From: Okapia johnstoni
Lineage: Eukaryota > Chordata > Mammalia > Artiodactyla > Giraffidae
Direction: 5' to 3'
Assembly: GCA_024291935.2 (NCBI GenBank)
Contig: CM044320.1
Span: 47,930,001 to 47,994,000, forward strand
DNA length: 64,000 nucleotides
Shown: one piece after another, positions 1 through 13,243 of the stretch
Layout of the letters: every line of letters begins with the position of its first letter
Position numbering within the stretch: the first letter of the stretch is position 1
Translations under genes and position numbers: made by a program
Notes under the pieces: model-generated
Told to the model about the DNA's origin: nothing
The model's database searches: none
Seen by the model: the letters and a program-made list of their open reading frames with translations, nothing else

Positions 1-367
1 TTTGTTACCTGAACAGTTAAATTGCAACAAATGAATTACTGTAACACATACTCAAAAATTCTGTTTTAGAATTAAAAGCACGGTAGTCAATTTCTCCTAT
101 AAAACTATATTTACAAAACCTTATAATGTTTGACTATCTATGAAAAAAAAAAAAACAAAAAACAAGAGGTAAATTTTCTGGAACATATAATTAAAAGATT
201 ACCAAGTATAGGAAAAATTTCTAATATTAGCAGTAAACTGGCAACAGAAGTAAAAAAATAAAGAGATTTCTATAACATATAAATAAAAGATAGTAAATCA
301 TTTCTACAGCCACTAGAAAAGATAATGTTTTGTATAGAAGGTTAATAAAAAATAAAAACCTCATTAC
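1..367 (-). other. PARPBP intron 7, partial
   Basis: AT-rich intronic sequence with a short A-tract near 150. No exon, RNA gene or recognisable repeat was seen. Confidence 0.7.
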
Positions 368-551
368 CCGTGCAGGACTGATGTCAGTGGTACTAAGAGC
401 TACATCTCCTTGTTGAGAATTGATAATATTTTTAATCCTCAAATCCAAATCTTGAGTAACTTCCTCTACTGCTTTATAAAAAGGATCCCTGCTGTTCTGG
501 CCTTTAATCAGCTGCATCCTTATCACTGAGAGTATCCGACCCCCTGCAATG
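368..551 (-). CDS. PARPBP: PARPBP coding exon 7
   Basis: 184 bases encoding residues 274-335. The first base completes a serine codon split with exon 6. The reading starts [15 protein letters not shown] and ends [11 protein letters not shown]. The acceptor is a pyrimidine-rich tract ending tttcag and the donor is CGG|gtaatg. Residues [13 protein letters not shown] and [13 protein letters not shown] match the mammalian protein closely. The exon ends in phase 0. This is the last PARPBP coding exon in the window; the next exon is off the left edge. Confidence 0.94.
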
Positions 552-863
552 CTGAAAATAGAAATAATATCACTTTTATAACAACATTTTGAGATGACAA
601 TATGCTTATAAGCTTGAAAATATAATGCTCAGTTAATCAACACTTTTCAAAGAATATGGCTCTGATCTTATGAATCAAACAGTTAACACATTTAAGAAAA
701 GTAGAAGAACCATTAGAAACAAAATTTAAAAGTTTTTCTAAAAGTAAGTTATTTCAATAAGTTACTTCTTCCTTGATTTGAAAGCTGAAGGAAATAATTT
801 AGTTATATATGATATCTGATAAAGGATTCAGATGTAGTTATATACACGCAATATACTTTAAAT

Positions 864-1075
864 GGGTTTCCCTGGTGACTCAATGATAAAGAATTTTCCT
901 GCCAATGCAGGAGACATGGGTGTTCGATCCCTGGGTCAGGAAGATACCCCGAAGAAAGAAATGGCAACCCACTCCATTATTCTTGCCTGGGAAATCTCAT
1001 GGACAGAGGAGCCTGGCAGGCTACAGTCCATGGGTCGCAAAAGAGTCAGACATGACTTAGCAACTAAACAATAAT
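864..1075 (+). mobile_element. Bov-tA SINE
   Basis: Typical layout: a tRNA-derived head starting ttccctggtgactca, an A/B-box region with gttcgatccctgggt, then the Bov-A body (actccattattcttgcctgg, tccatgggtcgc) and a tail ending in agcaactaaacaata. Several CpG sites have decayed, so this is not a young copy. It lies in PARPBP intron 6, antisense to the gene. Confidence 0.88.
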
Positions 1076-2203
1076 ACTTAAAATACATACCTTCAGACAC
1101 AACTAAGATAACACAAACCACTTCTCACTGAATACCTAAAATTCCATTTAACTTAACCTTAAAACCAATTCAATGAGTATTACTATCTTTAAATTACAGA
1201 TGAGAAACCTGAGTCTCAAAAAGGTGAAATAAATTGTCCAAGAACACACAGTGTTCTGGGCTAGAAAGAAGACTAACCTGAAATATATGATATTGCATCC
1301 CAAGATGAGAACAGTTATTATATGGAAGAGGAAATTAAACTAGTTAATACTAATCTAAGGGAAACCAGAGACTGGACCAACCATGACCAATAGACAAGGA
1401 TTTTTTAAAACCTGAAATCAACTGTTCCTTTATACTAAGCCTAAACCTGAATAAATTTGGGTTGCAGTTCCTGATCCAGAAGGCTGACCTAAAACCAACA
1501 TGACAAAGAGGAAGGATTTTGGTCCATTACAAAGAAGACCTTAGAGGTGTTCAACAATAAAAGAGGGCTCTTTTTTGAAGTTATGAGCTCTCCATTGCTA
1601 GAGGTATCCCTGAAAAGGCTGCACAGTGCCTAATGATAAGGTGGTATTGTCTGACTATGGAGCCAGACTACCTAAGCACACACCAAAACTCCCCCACTTT
1701 TCTACCCTGAATATACTATTTAACTTCTCTGTGACTCTGACAGTAGCGTAAAGGAAACTATGAATAGTTATCCTCATTGCCTTATTGTCAGGCTTTATAT
1801 TTTAGGAAAGAAACACTGGAAACATGATTGTTCACATACAAATAGCTTCTCCAAATAGAGAAGGAAAGTTAGAATTGCAGAGAGACTAAATGAATGATAG
1901 TGCATTATACCAGTACCTTCCAAATTTGCCTGATCATCAAAATCACATTTAGCATTTGTTTAAAATATCGACTCCAGAGCCCACCCTACTGAATCACAAT
2001 CTCCAGAAAAGGGTACTAAAGAGTTGCATTTATTTTGCAGTTACCACAGGTAATTCTTATGACTAGACAAGCTTGGGAAACATTTCATGAAAAAACTAGC
2101 TCCTCGAGAAAGGAACCATATTTTACTAATCTTCACAATAACTTGGCACACAGAAGAAATAATTGATATTTCTATTGAATAAATGACCACTAACACACCC
2201 AAC

Positions 2204-2415
2204 GGGCTTCCCTGGTGGCTCAGACAGTAAAGAATCCACCTGAAAGGCAAGAGACCTGGGTTTGATCCCTGGGTTGGGAAGATCACCTGGAAGAGAGCAT
2301 GGCAACCCACTCCAGTATTCTTGCCTACAGAATCCCCATGGACAGAGGAGCCTGGTGGCGTACAGGCCATGGGGTTGCAAAGAGTCGGACATGACTGAGC
2401 AACTAAGCACAGCAC
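2204..2415 (+). mobile_element. Bov-tA SINE (first of a tandem pair)
   Basis: A full-length copy from cttccctggtggctcag to gactgagcaactaagc. It is followed about 20 bases later by a second copy in the same orientation. Confidence 0.9.
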
Positions 2416-2435
2416 AGAATAGCATCACATGCAAC

Positions 2436-2636
2436 GGAGCTTCCTTAGAGGCTCAGTGGTAAAGAATCACCTGAAATGCAGAAGATGTGGCAAGAGCTGT
2501 GGGAAGACCCCCTGGAGAAAGAAATGGCAACCCACTCCAATGTTCTTGCCTGGAAAACCGCATGGGCAGAGAAGCCTGGCGGGCAGCAGTCCATGGAGTC
2601 ATAAAGAGTCAGACATGACTGAGCGACTAAACAACA
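2436..2636 (+). mobile_element. Bov-tA SINE (second of the pair)
   Basis: The head is degraded (agcttccttagaggctcag), while the body is well preserved. A 12-base target-site duplication, atcacatgcaac at 2424-2435 and atcacaagcaac at 2637-2648 (one mismatch), shows that it inserted separately from its neighbour. Confidence 0.88.
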
Positions 2637-3019
2637 ATCACAAGCAACAGTCTGAAGTTTTTACTTGTAAGACAAAAGACATATGTTTTACTATTTTTAT
2701 ATTATTATTTGTGGTAGAAAAGCACTTAGTTTCAACTTACACTATGGCAGACTAGTTACTCTAGCGGAACATTCCACTAGGCTTGGTAGGAATTAGGGAA
2801 AATGTCCAAGTACAACCCAATTTCATCCCTAAAAAGTGACAAACAAAAGTTGGAGTGGAAAATTGGAAGCTGTGAGTGGTAAGCAGGATGAATGAGGGTT
2901 TTCCTGAGGACAAAAAGCTCTAGTAGCAATGTGATCAGGACCCAAACCCTAAGTGTGAGAAATTTTCAGAGTCTGAACCTTCCAAGAGGGTAGGAACTAG
3001 TATGAGTTTTATCTATATT

Positions 3020-3420
3020 TATTCTACAATATTTTGTATTTTTGAAGCTTTTTAAAAACATTTTTTTTTCTATTTGGTTATGGCATAGATATACAATTTT
3101 TTAAATTGATATGTGTCTATCAACACTGTTAAACTCTACCATTAATTTTAATAATTTGCATTTAGATTCCTGGAGTTCTCTACACATACAATCATATTCA
3201 TATTATCACTAAATAGACTTTTACTTCTTCTTCTCAATTGTTATGTCTCCTATTTCTTTTTCTTACCTTACTACGCTGAACTGGACATCCAATGTTTTGC
3301 TGAAAAGAAATGACAGCAGGAACTCTTGTCTTGTTCTAAATCTTAAATAATATGCTAAAACATTTTATCAATAAGTAGGTTTTCAAAGAAACCTGATATC
3401 AAGTTAAAGTCCTTATTCTT
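3020..3420 (-). mobile_element. L1 ORF2 fragment, antisense
   Basis: Degenerate sequence whose plus strand reads like the complement of the L1 reverse-transcriptase region, for example tggacatccaatgttttgc followed by cttgtcttgttctaaatctt. No open frame remains. Confidence 0.5.
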
Positions 3421-3436
3421 AGTTCATTTTACACTG

Positions 3437-3665
3437 AAAGGGTAGTAGCCCTATAAGTTGGGTATGTCCCAATAGACAACCCACCTTGAACAATCCCTGG
3501 GCTTGTCCCCATGCCCCCTTAGACTCGGTGGCTATAAAAACAGACCCTCCAAATCACCAAATTCAGCAAATACTTTCAAAATAAAAGGTGGCTTCCCTTC
3601 TTGACTTTCCTCTCTGGCTTTCTTCCTTCCCATTGTTTTTGGCTTGTATTTTCATTACATTCACC
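3437..3665 (+). repeat. Possible solo LTR fragment
   Basis: A compact promoter/poly(A) arrangement like an LTR U3-R unit: TATA-like tataaaaa at 3533-3540 and an AATAAA signal at 3580-3586, preceded by a C-rich segment and followed by a pyrimidine-rich segment. The boundaries are guesses (TG near 3437, CA near 3662). No internal retroviral sequence is adjacent, and no family was identified. Confidence 0.35.
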
Positions 3666-4753
3666 TCCTAATCAATACATTTAAGAATTAGTTTATAAAT
3701 ATGTTATCCAGCAATATTATTTTCAATGGAAGGGTCAATCAGGGGACCTAGTCTGCCATATATCTGTAATCAGAAGTCTGAACAAACTCTTAAGAATTCT
3801 TTTATGTAAACAAACATTCATTTTCCAACTGTTTTTTTTCCTTAATTTTCAATTAAAACCACAGAAAATAATTGGATGAAATGTAGTCAAAATGAAAACA
3901 TAGTTAAACACTGTGTGCTTTTTCTGGGAATTAATCTCTAATGGAAGAGCTCTGGAAAAGATTCAAAAGCATAATCAAATATGAAAGAGTGTTATAGTGT
4001 CAGTTATAAGAACAAAAGAAAAAGCTTTCAATAATATTAAAGGTAAAAGTCACCTTTGCCTTCTTTTCTCATTCCTTCTACAAGACCAAATATTCTAAAT
4101 TTTAAAGATGATATAATCCCCTGAATGAACTGTACTTAGGAAAAATTTGTAAGATTTGTATTTCAGATGCTTGCCAAGCTCATCATTTTGACCCTTAACA
4201 AAATACCGCAAACACTGGTGCTATGACTTCTATTGCTATACATTCATGACAAGAGCCAATACTACCTCTTCAAATATCTGCTCAGCAACACAGTAGCATA
4301 ATTCAAATTCTTGCTTCTAGTGTCTAAGAAACTCCTTAAGTTTTAACCCAAATGATGCCAGGATATTTGTGCTAGGCACTGGGAATACAAAGTGAATATA
4401 ATATTTCTTTTTAAAAGGTCACAGTTGATCATTTGATACAATGAGATATGGAAGGTATAGCAGTAATTTAGGTGGGGAGGTAAGGTAGAAGGGGGTCTTC
4501 AGGAAAGCATCTCAGAAGAAATTACTACTCTGGAAGAATGTGGGTGAGAAAGAAATAAACTAAAGTTCCTGACTACTAAATGCATCACATTAAAGCCCTG
4601 AGTCAGAAACAAAAATGAAGCAAGTGAGGAAAAACACAACTAAATCCTTAAGACTGAATCAAAACATAGTGACTGAAAGAGGATAATAATCAATAATACA
4701 AATAATTGACAATATTTTACTATAATTATTGACTATCTTTACTATATAGAATG

Positions 4754-4880
4754 GAGAAGGAAATGGCAACCCACTCCAGTATTCTTGCCTGGAAAATCCC
4801 ATGGACGGAGGAACCTGGTAGGCTACAGTTCATGGGTAGCAAAGAGTCGGACACGACTGAGTGACTTCACTTTCTTTCAC
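4754..4880 (+). mobile_element. Bov-A monomer SINE with perfect TSD
   Basis: One Bov-A body (gagaaggaaatggcaaccca to gactgagtgacttcac) with no tRNA head. It is bounded by a perfect 15-base duplication, ttactatatagaatg, at 4739-4753 and 4881-4895. Confidence 0.92.
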
Positions 4881-6610
4881 TTACTATATAGAATGACTTG
4901 CCTTTTCCCTAACATCTTTAAGAATTTGGTAACTATTTGCCATAGTAAATTATATCTTTAAAAATTAAGTGTGATTAAAGGTGCTACATGAAATATATCA
5001 AAAATGCTTCTGAACTATTTTGAAACAAGAAATGTAACATTAGGATTCTGGACTGGCTAATTTCAATCAGACTTAACATTCTATAAATGCATAATATTTA
5101 GTCCAATAAATATAATGCACGTGTGCACTAAAAAGTTGTATAATAAAATGGAAACATAGAATTTTAAACATTTGAACAACAGGGAACTAACCAATTTATG
5201 TAACCTGAAACCCCTAATTTAAGATGTTTTTCAGGTGAAAGTATAGAGTGCATTTTATGGTGGCACCTACTGGCAAAGTATAGAAATGCAGCCATACTAT
5301 AGCTCAGAAGGCCTGATGAACAGCTGGCAGTGGGGAGGCAAGCATGATCTTGATTCCTTCCCTGTCTGTCTATCGTCCACCTTTCCTTGAACTCAAAGAT
5401 TACTGTGATTCCCTACCACCACCATCCTATTATAAGACAAGCAGTACAAACTTATACTTGGCTACAAGGGTTAAACATATTTTTCTCTCTGAGTTTTAAG
5501 GCTGAGAGACAGAGGCCAGGGTAAGATACAAGCAGGGGGTGGAGAGCACAGAATGTGTACATCACACTGACACTTCTGGAGTTTCATCCTGTACCTAATA
5601 TGGAATCACTGAAGAGTTTTAATTAAGCGGGTAACATCTGTTGTTTTAAAAACCCTGGCAGCAGTGAGGATGACAAGATGGAGCAACTCAAGACTAGAGG
5701 CAGAACAAACAACTCAGAGATAAGTAAACAAAAAAAATCCAGGCAAAAAAGGATGAAAGATTGAAAACAGACTTTCGATGAAAAAGGGGAATATGATAGT
5801 AGCAAAAGGAACAGAGATTTAAAAACAAAAAAAGAGTATCAAAAATGCTAAGAAGAACTGATGGATCTTCGCAACTGAAGGGATAGAAAAAGGGGAAAAA
5901 GTAGTTTAAGATATGTTCCAAATTCTGCTTGAGTGGCTAGAGGGAAAGAGGCTTCATCAAGCTTGGTACTTTAGGAGGATAAGGAGGCTCGCCGGGGAAG
6001 ACAAAGATTTAGTTTGGGAGATGCTAAGTCTGAGGTCCCTTTGAGGCAACAACATACGGGCAGTTAAAAGATGTATTTTTGAAGCTAGCAAAAGAGTTTG
6101 AATTTCACTGAAATATAGATTTAGAATTTGCATATATAAGTCAGAGAGGCAGATGGAAAATAAGAGAATGACACCTCAGAAGTTAATGGGAAAAGAGTTC
6201 TATGAAAGAAACCGATCAAATTTGAGGACTCAAAAGAGACCAGAAACTATGATAGCTAAAAGATCATAAAAGATTTTTGGTAGAATAGCTTCAGTAGAGT
6301 GGAAAAATGAAAGAGTGTGAGTCAGTTAAACAGAGATAAATAAATAAGTATTGAGTGCCTACTCTATGCCAGAAACTGTGCTAGGGCTAGGGAATATCGG
6401 TGAAGAAAACCAATAAAGCCCTCCGAGTTTACAGCCTCATGAGAAACATATTTCAAATAATTAGCACTTGGGAGGGAAAATAATTGGGAATTGGAATAAA
6501 GGAAAGTATTTTTTCAAGAATTTGAGCTATAAAAGAAAGGAACTGACAAAAACAGAGATGACGACTTGTTTTTTCTTATAATGTTTATAGACTGGGGCTA
6601 AAGGACTAGT

Positions 6611-6738
6611 TGGGGAAGGAAATGGCAATCCACTTCAGTATTCTTGCCTTAGAAATCCCATGGATAGAGAGCCTGGCAGACTACAATCCATGGGGTCATG
6701 AGAGAGTCAGACATGACCAAGCGACTAAACAACAACAG
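6611..6738 (+). mobile_element. Bov-A monomer SINE
   Basis: Bov-A body ending in gcgactaaacaacaac. Flanks aaggactagt (6601-6610) and aaggactggt (6739-6748) form a 10-base duplication with one mismatch. Confidence 0.88.
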
Positions 6739-7198
6739 AAGGACTGGTAAAAGCTGAAATTACGAAACAAAATGAATAATCAATGAAACTCTGTCCCAAC
6801 AGGTTACCCATATTAATTATACTCACTGTAGGAAATATCCTCCCTTCTCCCCATCTGAACTTTATGTCACCCCCATTCTCCATGTATGTTTAACTCCTTC
6901 AAGATTAAGCTCAACTGTAACAACCATTCAGGTAAACTCTCCTGACAATCTTATACCCGGCTCCCACAAACTAAGTCAATTGTCCTTTCCTCTGTATATC
7001 CTTCTATTATTATATAAATAGAATATATGTCTTTGGTTTTTAATAACTTTACTATTTAAAATCATGAAATGTATACTCAACACATGAAAAAATCACGTTG
7101 AAGAAAGTAAGACTACTCAATCAACTATTTAGACACCCAGTTCTTCAGTATCTTCTCTAGAATATAGAATATTAATAATTACTCATTATGACCAAATA

Positions 7199-7499
7199 AT
7201 CCTAAAGTAAATCAGTCCTGAATATTCATTGGAAGGACTGATTCTGAAGCTCAAACTCCCAATACTTTGGCCACCTGATACGAAGAACTGACTCTTTGGA
7301 AAAGACCCTGATGATGGGAAAGATTGAAGGCAGGAGGAGAAGGGGACATCAGAGGATGAGATGGTTTGATGGCATCACCAACTCAATGGACATGAGTTTG
7401 AGCAAGCTCCAGGAGTTGGTGATGGACAGGGAATCCTGGCGTGCTGCAATCCATGGGGTTGCAAAGAGTCGGACACAACTGAGCATCTGAACTGAACTG
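7199..7499 (+). mobile_element. BovB LINE 3' end, truncated
   Basis: The last 300 bases of BovB, including the end of the reverse-transcriptase frame (residues such as [14 protein letters not shown] and VAKSRTQL) and the tail ctgaactgaactg. A perfect 11-base duplication, ATGACCAAATA, at 7188-7198 and 7500-7510 marks both ends. It was 5'-truncated when it inserted. Confidence 0.93.
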
Positions 7500-9169
7500 A
7501 TGACCAAATAGGATATTCAAAATAATTGGCTGCTAAATTGAAGAACTGAAGCCTATTCTCTTACCCAAGGTGCCTCTAAAACATACTTCTACCCTGTTGT
7601 ACAAAAGTGTATGCACAAATGTACTTTTACCCTGTTAACTTACACCAACCAGAAATTTCTCCAAAAAAGAACGTAATTACAACAAATGGATTAAATACAT
7701 GCACTTATATCTGCTCCCTTCTAAAGTACCACTAAAGCAACAAAAAAGGTAAAGATTTTAAATTCATAAAGAAAAAGAGTGTGAGAGAGGAGACAATAGT
7801 CGAGAGCAGAGACATGCTATGAAACTACAGAAAGATGAAGAGCAGATGGAAAAGTGGTAACTGACCACCCAGAACAGAGAAAGCTACAACCCAAGTAACT
7901 GCTCAGAGAGACACCAAGAAGTAGTAATCTCAGAAACTGAAGGCAATACTGAAGGCTATGGTTAAGGTGTCATTGCAAATAAGAAAGCTGATTAACAGTA
8001 TATACAAGGAACACTGAGACCACTAAATCTCTTGTCTTATTCTGAGCAGTCAGGACTAGTTAATTTCTCTCACTTCAGACGGGGAAGCAGGATCATGCTG
8101 AAGAAACTAAGCCAGGAGGCTCCAGACCTAGAGGCACCAACAACTGAAAACAGAGAGACTGAGTAAAAGTCTGCATGTTCAACTGGGTGACTCAGAATCA
8201 AGTTACCCTACTTCAAATCCCAGAATATTGCTAGTCAGATGGACTATTTTCAGAAGGAGACTAAAGGATGCCATTGTGAATCTGGGGGTAAGTTCCAAAG
8301 GAAAGACCTGTAGTTATTTACATTTAGAGAATCCCCAATAAAAAAGCCAACTGGTGTGACTATGCTGTTGTAATCAGGCCTCATTCTTAAATATAAAACA
8401 ACAGTTTAGAATCATCCCACATTTTAGGAGCATCTTTAACTTGAAAGAGGGCAAATGAAACAAAAACACCCAACTTAGATAAAACAAAGACTATCCAAGA
8501 AGCAGATAAAAATGATCATAAAAATTACATAATCTTAAAGAGATAAATAAAACATAGGACCACATACAATAACATGTGAGAATAATGATATTTATCTCCC
8601 ATTTACCTTTTCTCAGGAAACTACTTGAGCAAAATAAAAGGTTTAACCAATAAAAAAATAAAGTCATGAAATCCAGGAAACAAGGCAGAGGCAAAGGAAA
8701 TTCACAAGCTTCATGGGTGACACTCTGAAACAGGCCTGGCAAGCAAAAGTACATAGACTGAATGAAGAAGACAGAGGACTTTCCAGAAAAAATGTCTGCA
8801 AGGGCAAAAACCAGAACTGATAGATGACCTAATAATAAGAAGAAATTGTATAGTTTCATCAGCAAACTTGATAAAGAATTAATGATAAATGTATAAAAAG
8901 CAAAGCAGAAGAAAAAAATAGATAATCATTGACTTTAGAAAAAACAAAAATGTACACAAGATAGGAAGTATAATAATAGTATAAAATATAGCTTAGCTGC
9001 AGGCAGTAATTACAGAGCTATGAAAGTGTGCATATGTGTCTATGTGTGTGGAAGGAGGGGGAGAGGAAAAGGGGAGTGTTGGGAGGTTAGTGAGTAGGTG
9101 GCAAATCCTCATTTCCCATGGTAGGAAGTTAACAGGTAACGTCTAAACTTGAAACTCAAATACAGCTGC

Positions 9170-9540
9170 ATAGACTGACAAGGGTTTAATACCCCAAATA
9201 TACAAACAGCTCATAGAACTCACTATCAAAATCCAAATAATCCAATCAAAAAATGGGCAGAAGACCTGAATAGACATTTTTCCAAATAAGACATAGAGAT
9301 GGCTAACAGACACATGAAAAGATGTTCAACATCGCTAATTATTAGAGAAATGCAAATCAAAACCACAATAAGGTATCACCTCACACGTGTCAGAATGGTC
9401 ATCATCAAAAAGTCTACAAATAACAAGTGCTGGAGAGGATGCAGAGAAAAGGGAATCCTCAAACACTGTTAGTGGGAATATAAACAGGTGCAGCCACTAT
9501 GGAAGACAGTATGAAGGTGCCTTAAAAAATTAAAAATAGA
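9170..9540 (+). mobile_element. L1 ORF2 C-terminal part, left half
   Basis: The sequence reads in L1 ORF2 fashion (aaatgggcagaagacctgaa, agacatttttccaaataaga, aaccacaataaggtatcacc). It has decayed with stops. It is interrupted at 9540 by the RAN retrocopy and resumes at 10650. Confidence 0.88.
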
Positions 9541-10634
<1,094 letters not shown>

Positions 10635-10649
10635 AAAATTAAAAATAGA

Positions 10650-11217
10650 ACTACCATTATGATCCAACAATTCTACTCCTGGGTACATATCTGGAAAAAG
10701 TGAAAACACTAATTTGAAAAGATATAAGTACCCTAATATTCACAGCAGCTCTGTTAACACTAGCCAAGACATGGAAGCAACCCTAGTGCCTAACAACAGG
10801 TAATTGGATTAAGAAAATGTGGTATATATTCACAATGGAATATTACTCAGCCATAAAAAAGAATGAAATCTTGCCATTAGCAGCAATGCATATGGACCTA
10901 GAGAATATTGTGCTTGGTAAAGTCAGAGAAAGACAAATACTAAATGATATCCCTCACATCTGGAATCTAAAAAATAAGACAAATGAATGTATATACAAAA
11001 CAGAAGCAGGCTCACAGACATAAAAAACAAACTTATGGTTATTATAAGTAGGGGATAAATTAGGAATATAGAATTAATAGATACTACTATAATAAAATAG
11101 ATAAGCAAGAAGTATTTACTGTATAGCACAGCGAATATACACAATATCTTATAATAACCTATAATGGAATATAAACTGCAAAAATACTGAATGCTTTATA
11201 CTTGAACTAACATAACA
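10650..11217 (+). mobile_element. L1 ORF2 end and 3'UTR, right half
   Basis: Continues the L1 interrupted at 9540. The frame at 10817-11023 contains the ORF2 C-terminal signature WYIFTMEYYSAIKKNEI. The L1 3'UTR follows (tgtatagcacagcgaat, aacctataatgg). Confidence 0.9.
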
Positions 11218-11229
11218 CTATAAATCAAC

Positions 11230-11308
11230 TATTGCAGGAGACCCTGGTTCGATCCTTGGGTCAGGAAGATTCGCTGGAGAAGGGATAGGCTACCCACTCC
11301 AGAATTCT
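11230..11308 (+). mobile_element. Bov-tA fragment
   Basis: The middle part of a Bov-tA (ccctggttcgatccttgggt to actccagaattcttgg), missing both head and tail. It abuts a full-length copy at 11309. Confidence 0.8.
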
Positions 11309-11508
11309 TGGGCTTCCCTGGTGGCTCAGCTGGTAAAGAATCTGCCTGCATTGTGGGAGACCTGGGTTTGATCCCTGGGTTGGGAAGATCCCCTGGAGAA
11401 GGGAACAGCTACCCACTCCAGTATTCTGGCCTGGAGAATTCCATGGACTGTATAGTCCATGGGGTTGAAAAGAGCTGGACACGACTGAGTGACTTTCACT
11501 TTAGTTAC
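11309..11508 (+). mobile_element. Bov-tA SINE
   Basis: Full-length copy from ggcttccctggtggctcag to cacgactgagtgactttcac, inserted into or beside a partial copy. Confidence 0.9.
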
Positions 11509-11524
11509 TTTAGCTTTAGCTATG

Positions 11525-11962
11525 TAGAGACATGGATAGACTTAAGAGTCTGTCACACAAAGTGAAGTACATCAGGAAAAGGAAAACAAATATCATATAT
11601 TAACACATATATTCGGAATCTAGAAAAATAGTACATATGAACCTATTTCCAGGGCAGGGATAGAGACACATGTGGGATAGAGAACAGACATGTGGATGCA
11701 GGGTGGATGGGAAGAATGGGATGAATTGGGAGATTAGGATTGACATATACACTCTACCATGTGTAAAATAAGTAGCTAGTAGGAACCCACTATAGAATAC
11801 AGGAGCTCAGTTTGGTGGTCTGTGATGACCGAGATGGTTGAGATGAGGGTGGGAGGGAGGTCGAAGAGGGAGAAGATATATGTATACATATAGCTGATTC
11901 ACTGTATTGTACAGCAGAAACTAACAAAATGATGTACAGCAGTTATATTCCAATAAAAAAAA
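11525..11962 (+). mobile_element. L1 3'UTR, artiodactyl type
   Basis: Recognised from agagtctgtcacacaaagtg, ctaccatgtgtaaaataagt, ggtgggagggaggtc and the terminal tatattccaataaaaaaaat. It is noncoding and 5'-truncated, in plus orientation. Confidence 0.82.
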
Positions 11963-12266
11963 TAGCTGTATAAAAATTCCATTTAAATGAGGTAAATATA
12001 GAAACAAACACAAAATATATTAAAAGTCGATTCCTCTGAGGACTTTATTACTGTAAGTCTGTAGTACTATTTGATTTTAACAAAATATACCTATTTTGTT
12101 TTACTAAAAATATTCTTTAAAATTAATTATCTGCTTTCTGAGAAGAAACGGCCAGTCAGTGTATAATTTGGAAGTGCAGAAGATGTCACTGATATTGACT
12201 ATAAGTCATATTCAAATCCTCTTCCAAATTCACTTCACTGTAACAGATACCCATATAAGAAGATAG

Positions 12267-12462
12267 GGATTTCCCTGGCGGCTCAGAGGCAAAGAATCCA
12301 CCTGCCAATGCGGGAGACACAGGAGACGTGGGTTTGATCCCTGAGTCGGAAAGACTCCCATTCCAGTATTCTTGCTGGGAAAACCCCATGGACCAAGGGG
12401 CCTGGCTGCAGTCCATAGGGTCACAAAGAGTCCGACACAACTGAGTGACTGAGCACGAGCAT
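12267..12462 (+). mobile_element. Bov-tA SINE
   Basis: Head tttccctggcggctcagagg and body through ctgagtgactgagcacgag. A short internal deletion lies before cattccagtattcttgc. Confidence 0.87.
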
Positions 12463-12544
12463 AAGATGACGGAAACAATTCAGAACAAAATCCTGAGAAT
12501 TCTTCTTGGAATCTTAAAATGGAAAGAAGTTTCACAGAATAAGA

Positions 12545-12665
12545 AACAGTGATTAAGAGAATGGGTTCCAGGGTCAGAACTGAATTCAGGTCCCAACTGT
12601 GCTACTTAACAATAATGTGACTAAATTCAGTTTCTTCCTCTCTAAATTGAGTATTTATCTGGAAT
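12545..12665 (+). repeat. MIR-like remnant
   Basis: Weak similarity to the MIR core: gggttccagggtcagaactg, caactgtgctacttaac, atgtgactaaattcag. It is old and degenerate. Confidence 0.5.
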
Positions 12666-12699
12666 TTAGGTGGAATAGTCATGTGATTATAATTTATTA

Positions 12700-12960
12700 A
12701 TCTAGATTTTTTAAACTGAAGTACAGTTGATTTATAATGTATTCATTTCTGGTGTACAGTAAAGGGATTCAGTTACACATATACATATTCTTTTTCATAT
12801 TCTTTTCCAATATAGTTTATCACAGGATATAGAATATAGTTCCCTGTACTAAACAATAGGACCTTGTAGTTTACCTGTTTCATATATAGTATTCAATAGT
12901 TTGTATCTGCTAATCCCAAACTCCTAATTTATCCCTCCTTCCTAAATTATGCCACCCTCC
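12700..12960 (-). mobile_element. L1 3'UTR, antisense
   Basis: Reverse complement of an L1 3' end: aaactgaagtacagttgatt, ggtgtacagtaaagggattc and tatagttccctgtactaaac read as the complement of the known tail. No coding remains. Confidence 0.75.
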
Positions 12961-13088
12961 TTATCTGGATATTTTGTTTCTTATTCCTAGTTTGGTTTGA
13001 TGTTTGATCATCTCAATAGCTCCTATTTTTCTATCCACTTGGTTCTGTGAAGTTTTAAAGACAGACTAATAACACATATTTGTCATAC

Positions 13089-13243
13089 CTTGGATTTGAT
13101 ATTTCTCCAAGAATTTCATCTAATTTGTCAATGAAATTAATAAAATTAGACAATCCTTTTATATGTGCCCTCAAAGGATCAGATGGTGATGGTGCATATC
13201 CTTTCCCTCCAAGCTCTATTGTTCTAACAAACGATGTGGCCAC
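13089..13243 (-). CDS. PARPBP: PARPBP coding exon 6
   Basis: 155 bases encoding residues 223-273 plus two bases of a split serine codon. The translation runs [20 protein letters not shown] to [11 protein letters not shown] and matches the conserved mid-region of PARPBP, including [16 protein letters not shown]. The acceptor is ttcatag|GTG and the donor CCAAG|gtatga. This is the only exon in the window that ends out of phase 0, so skipping it would shift the frame. Confidence 0.95.

Noticed and set aside
8491..8865. 124-codon minus-strand frame rich in leucine and phenylalanine
   Set aside because: Hydrophobic composition is expected from the complement of A-rich DNA. No family resemblance and no start context.
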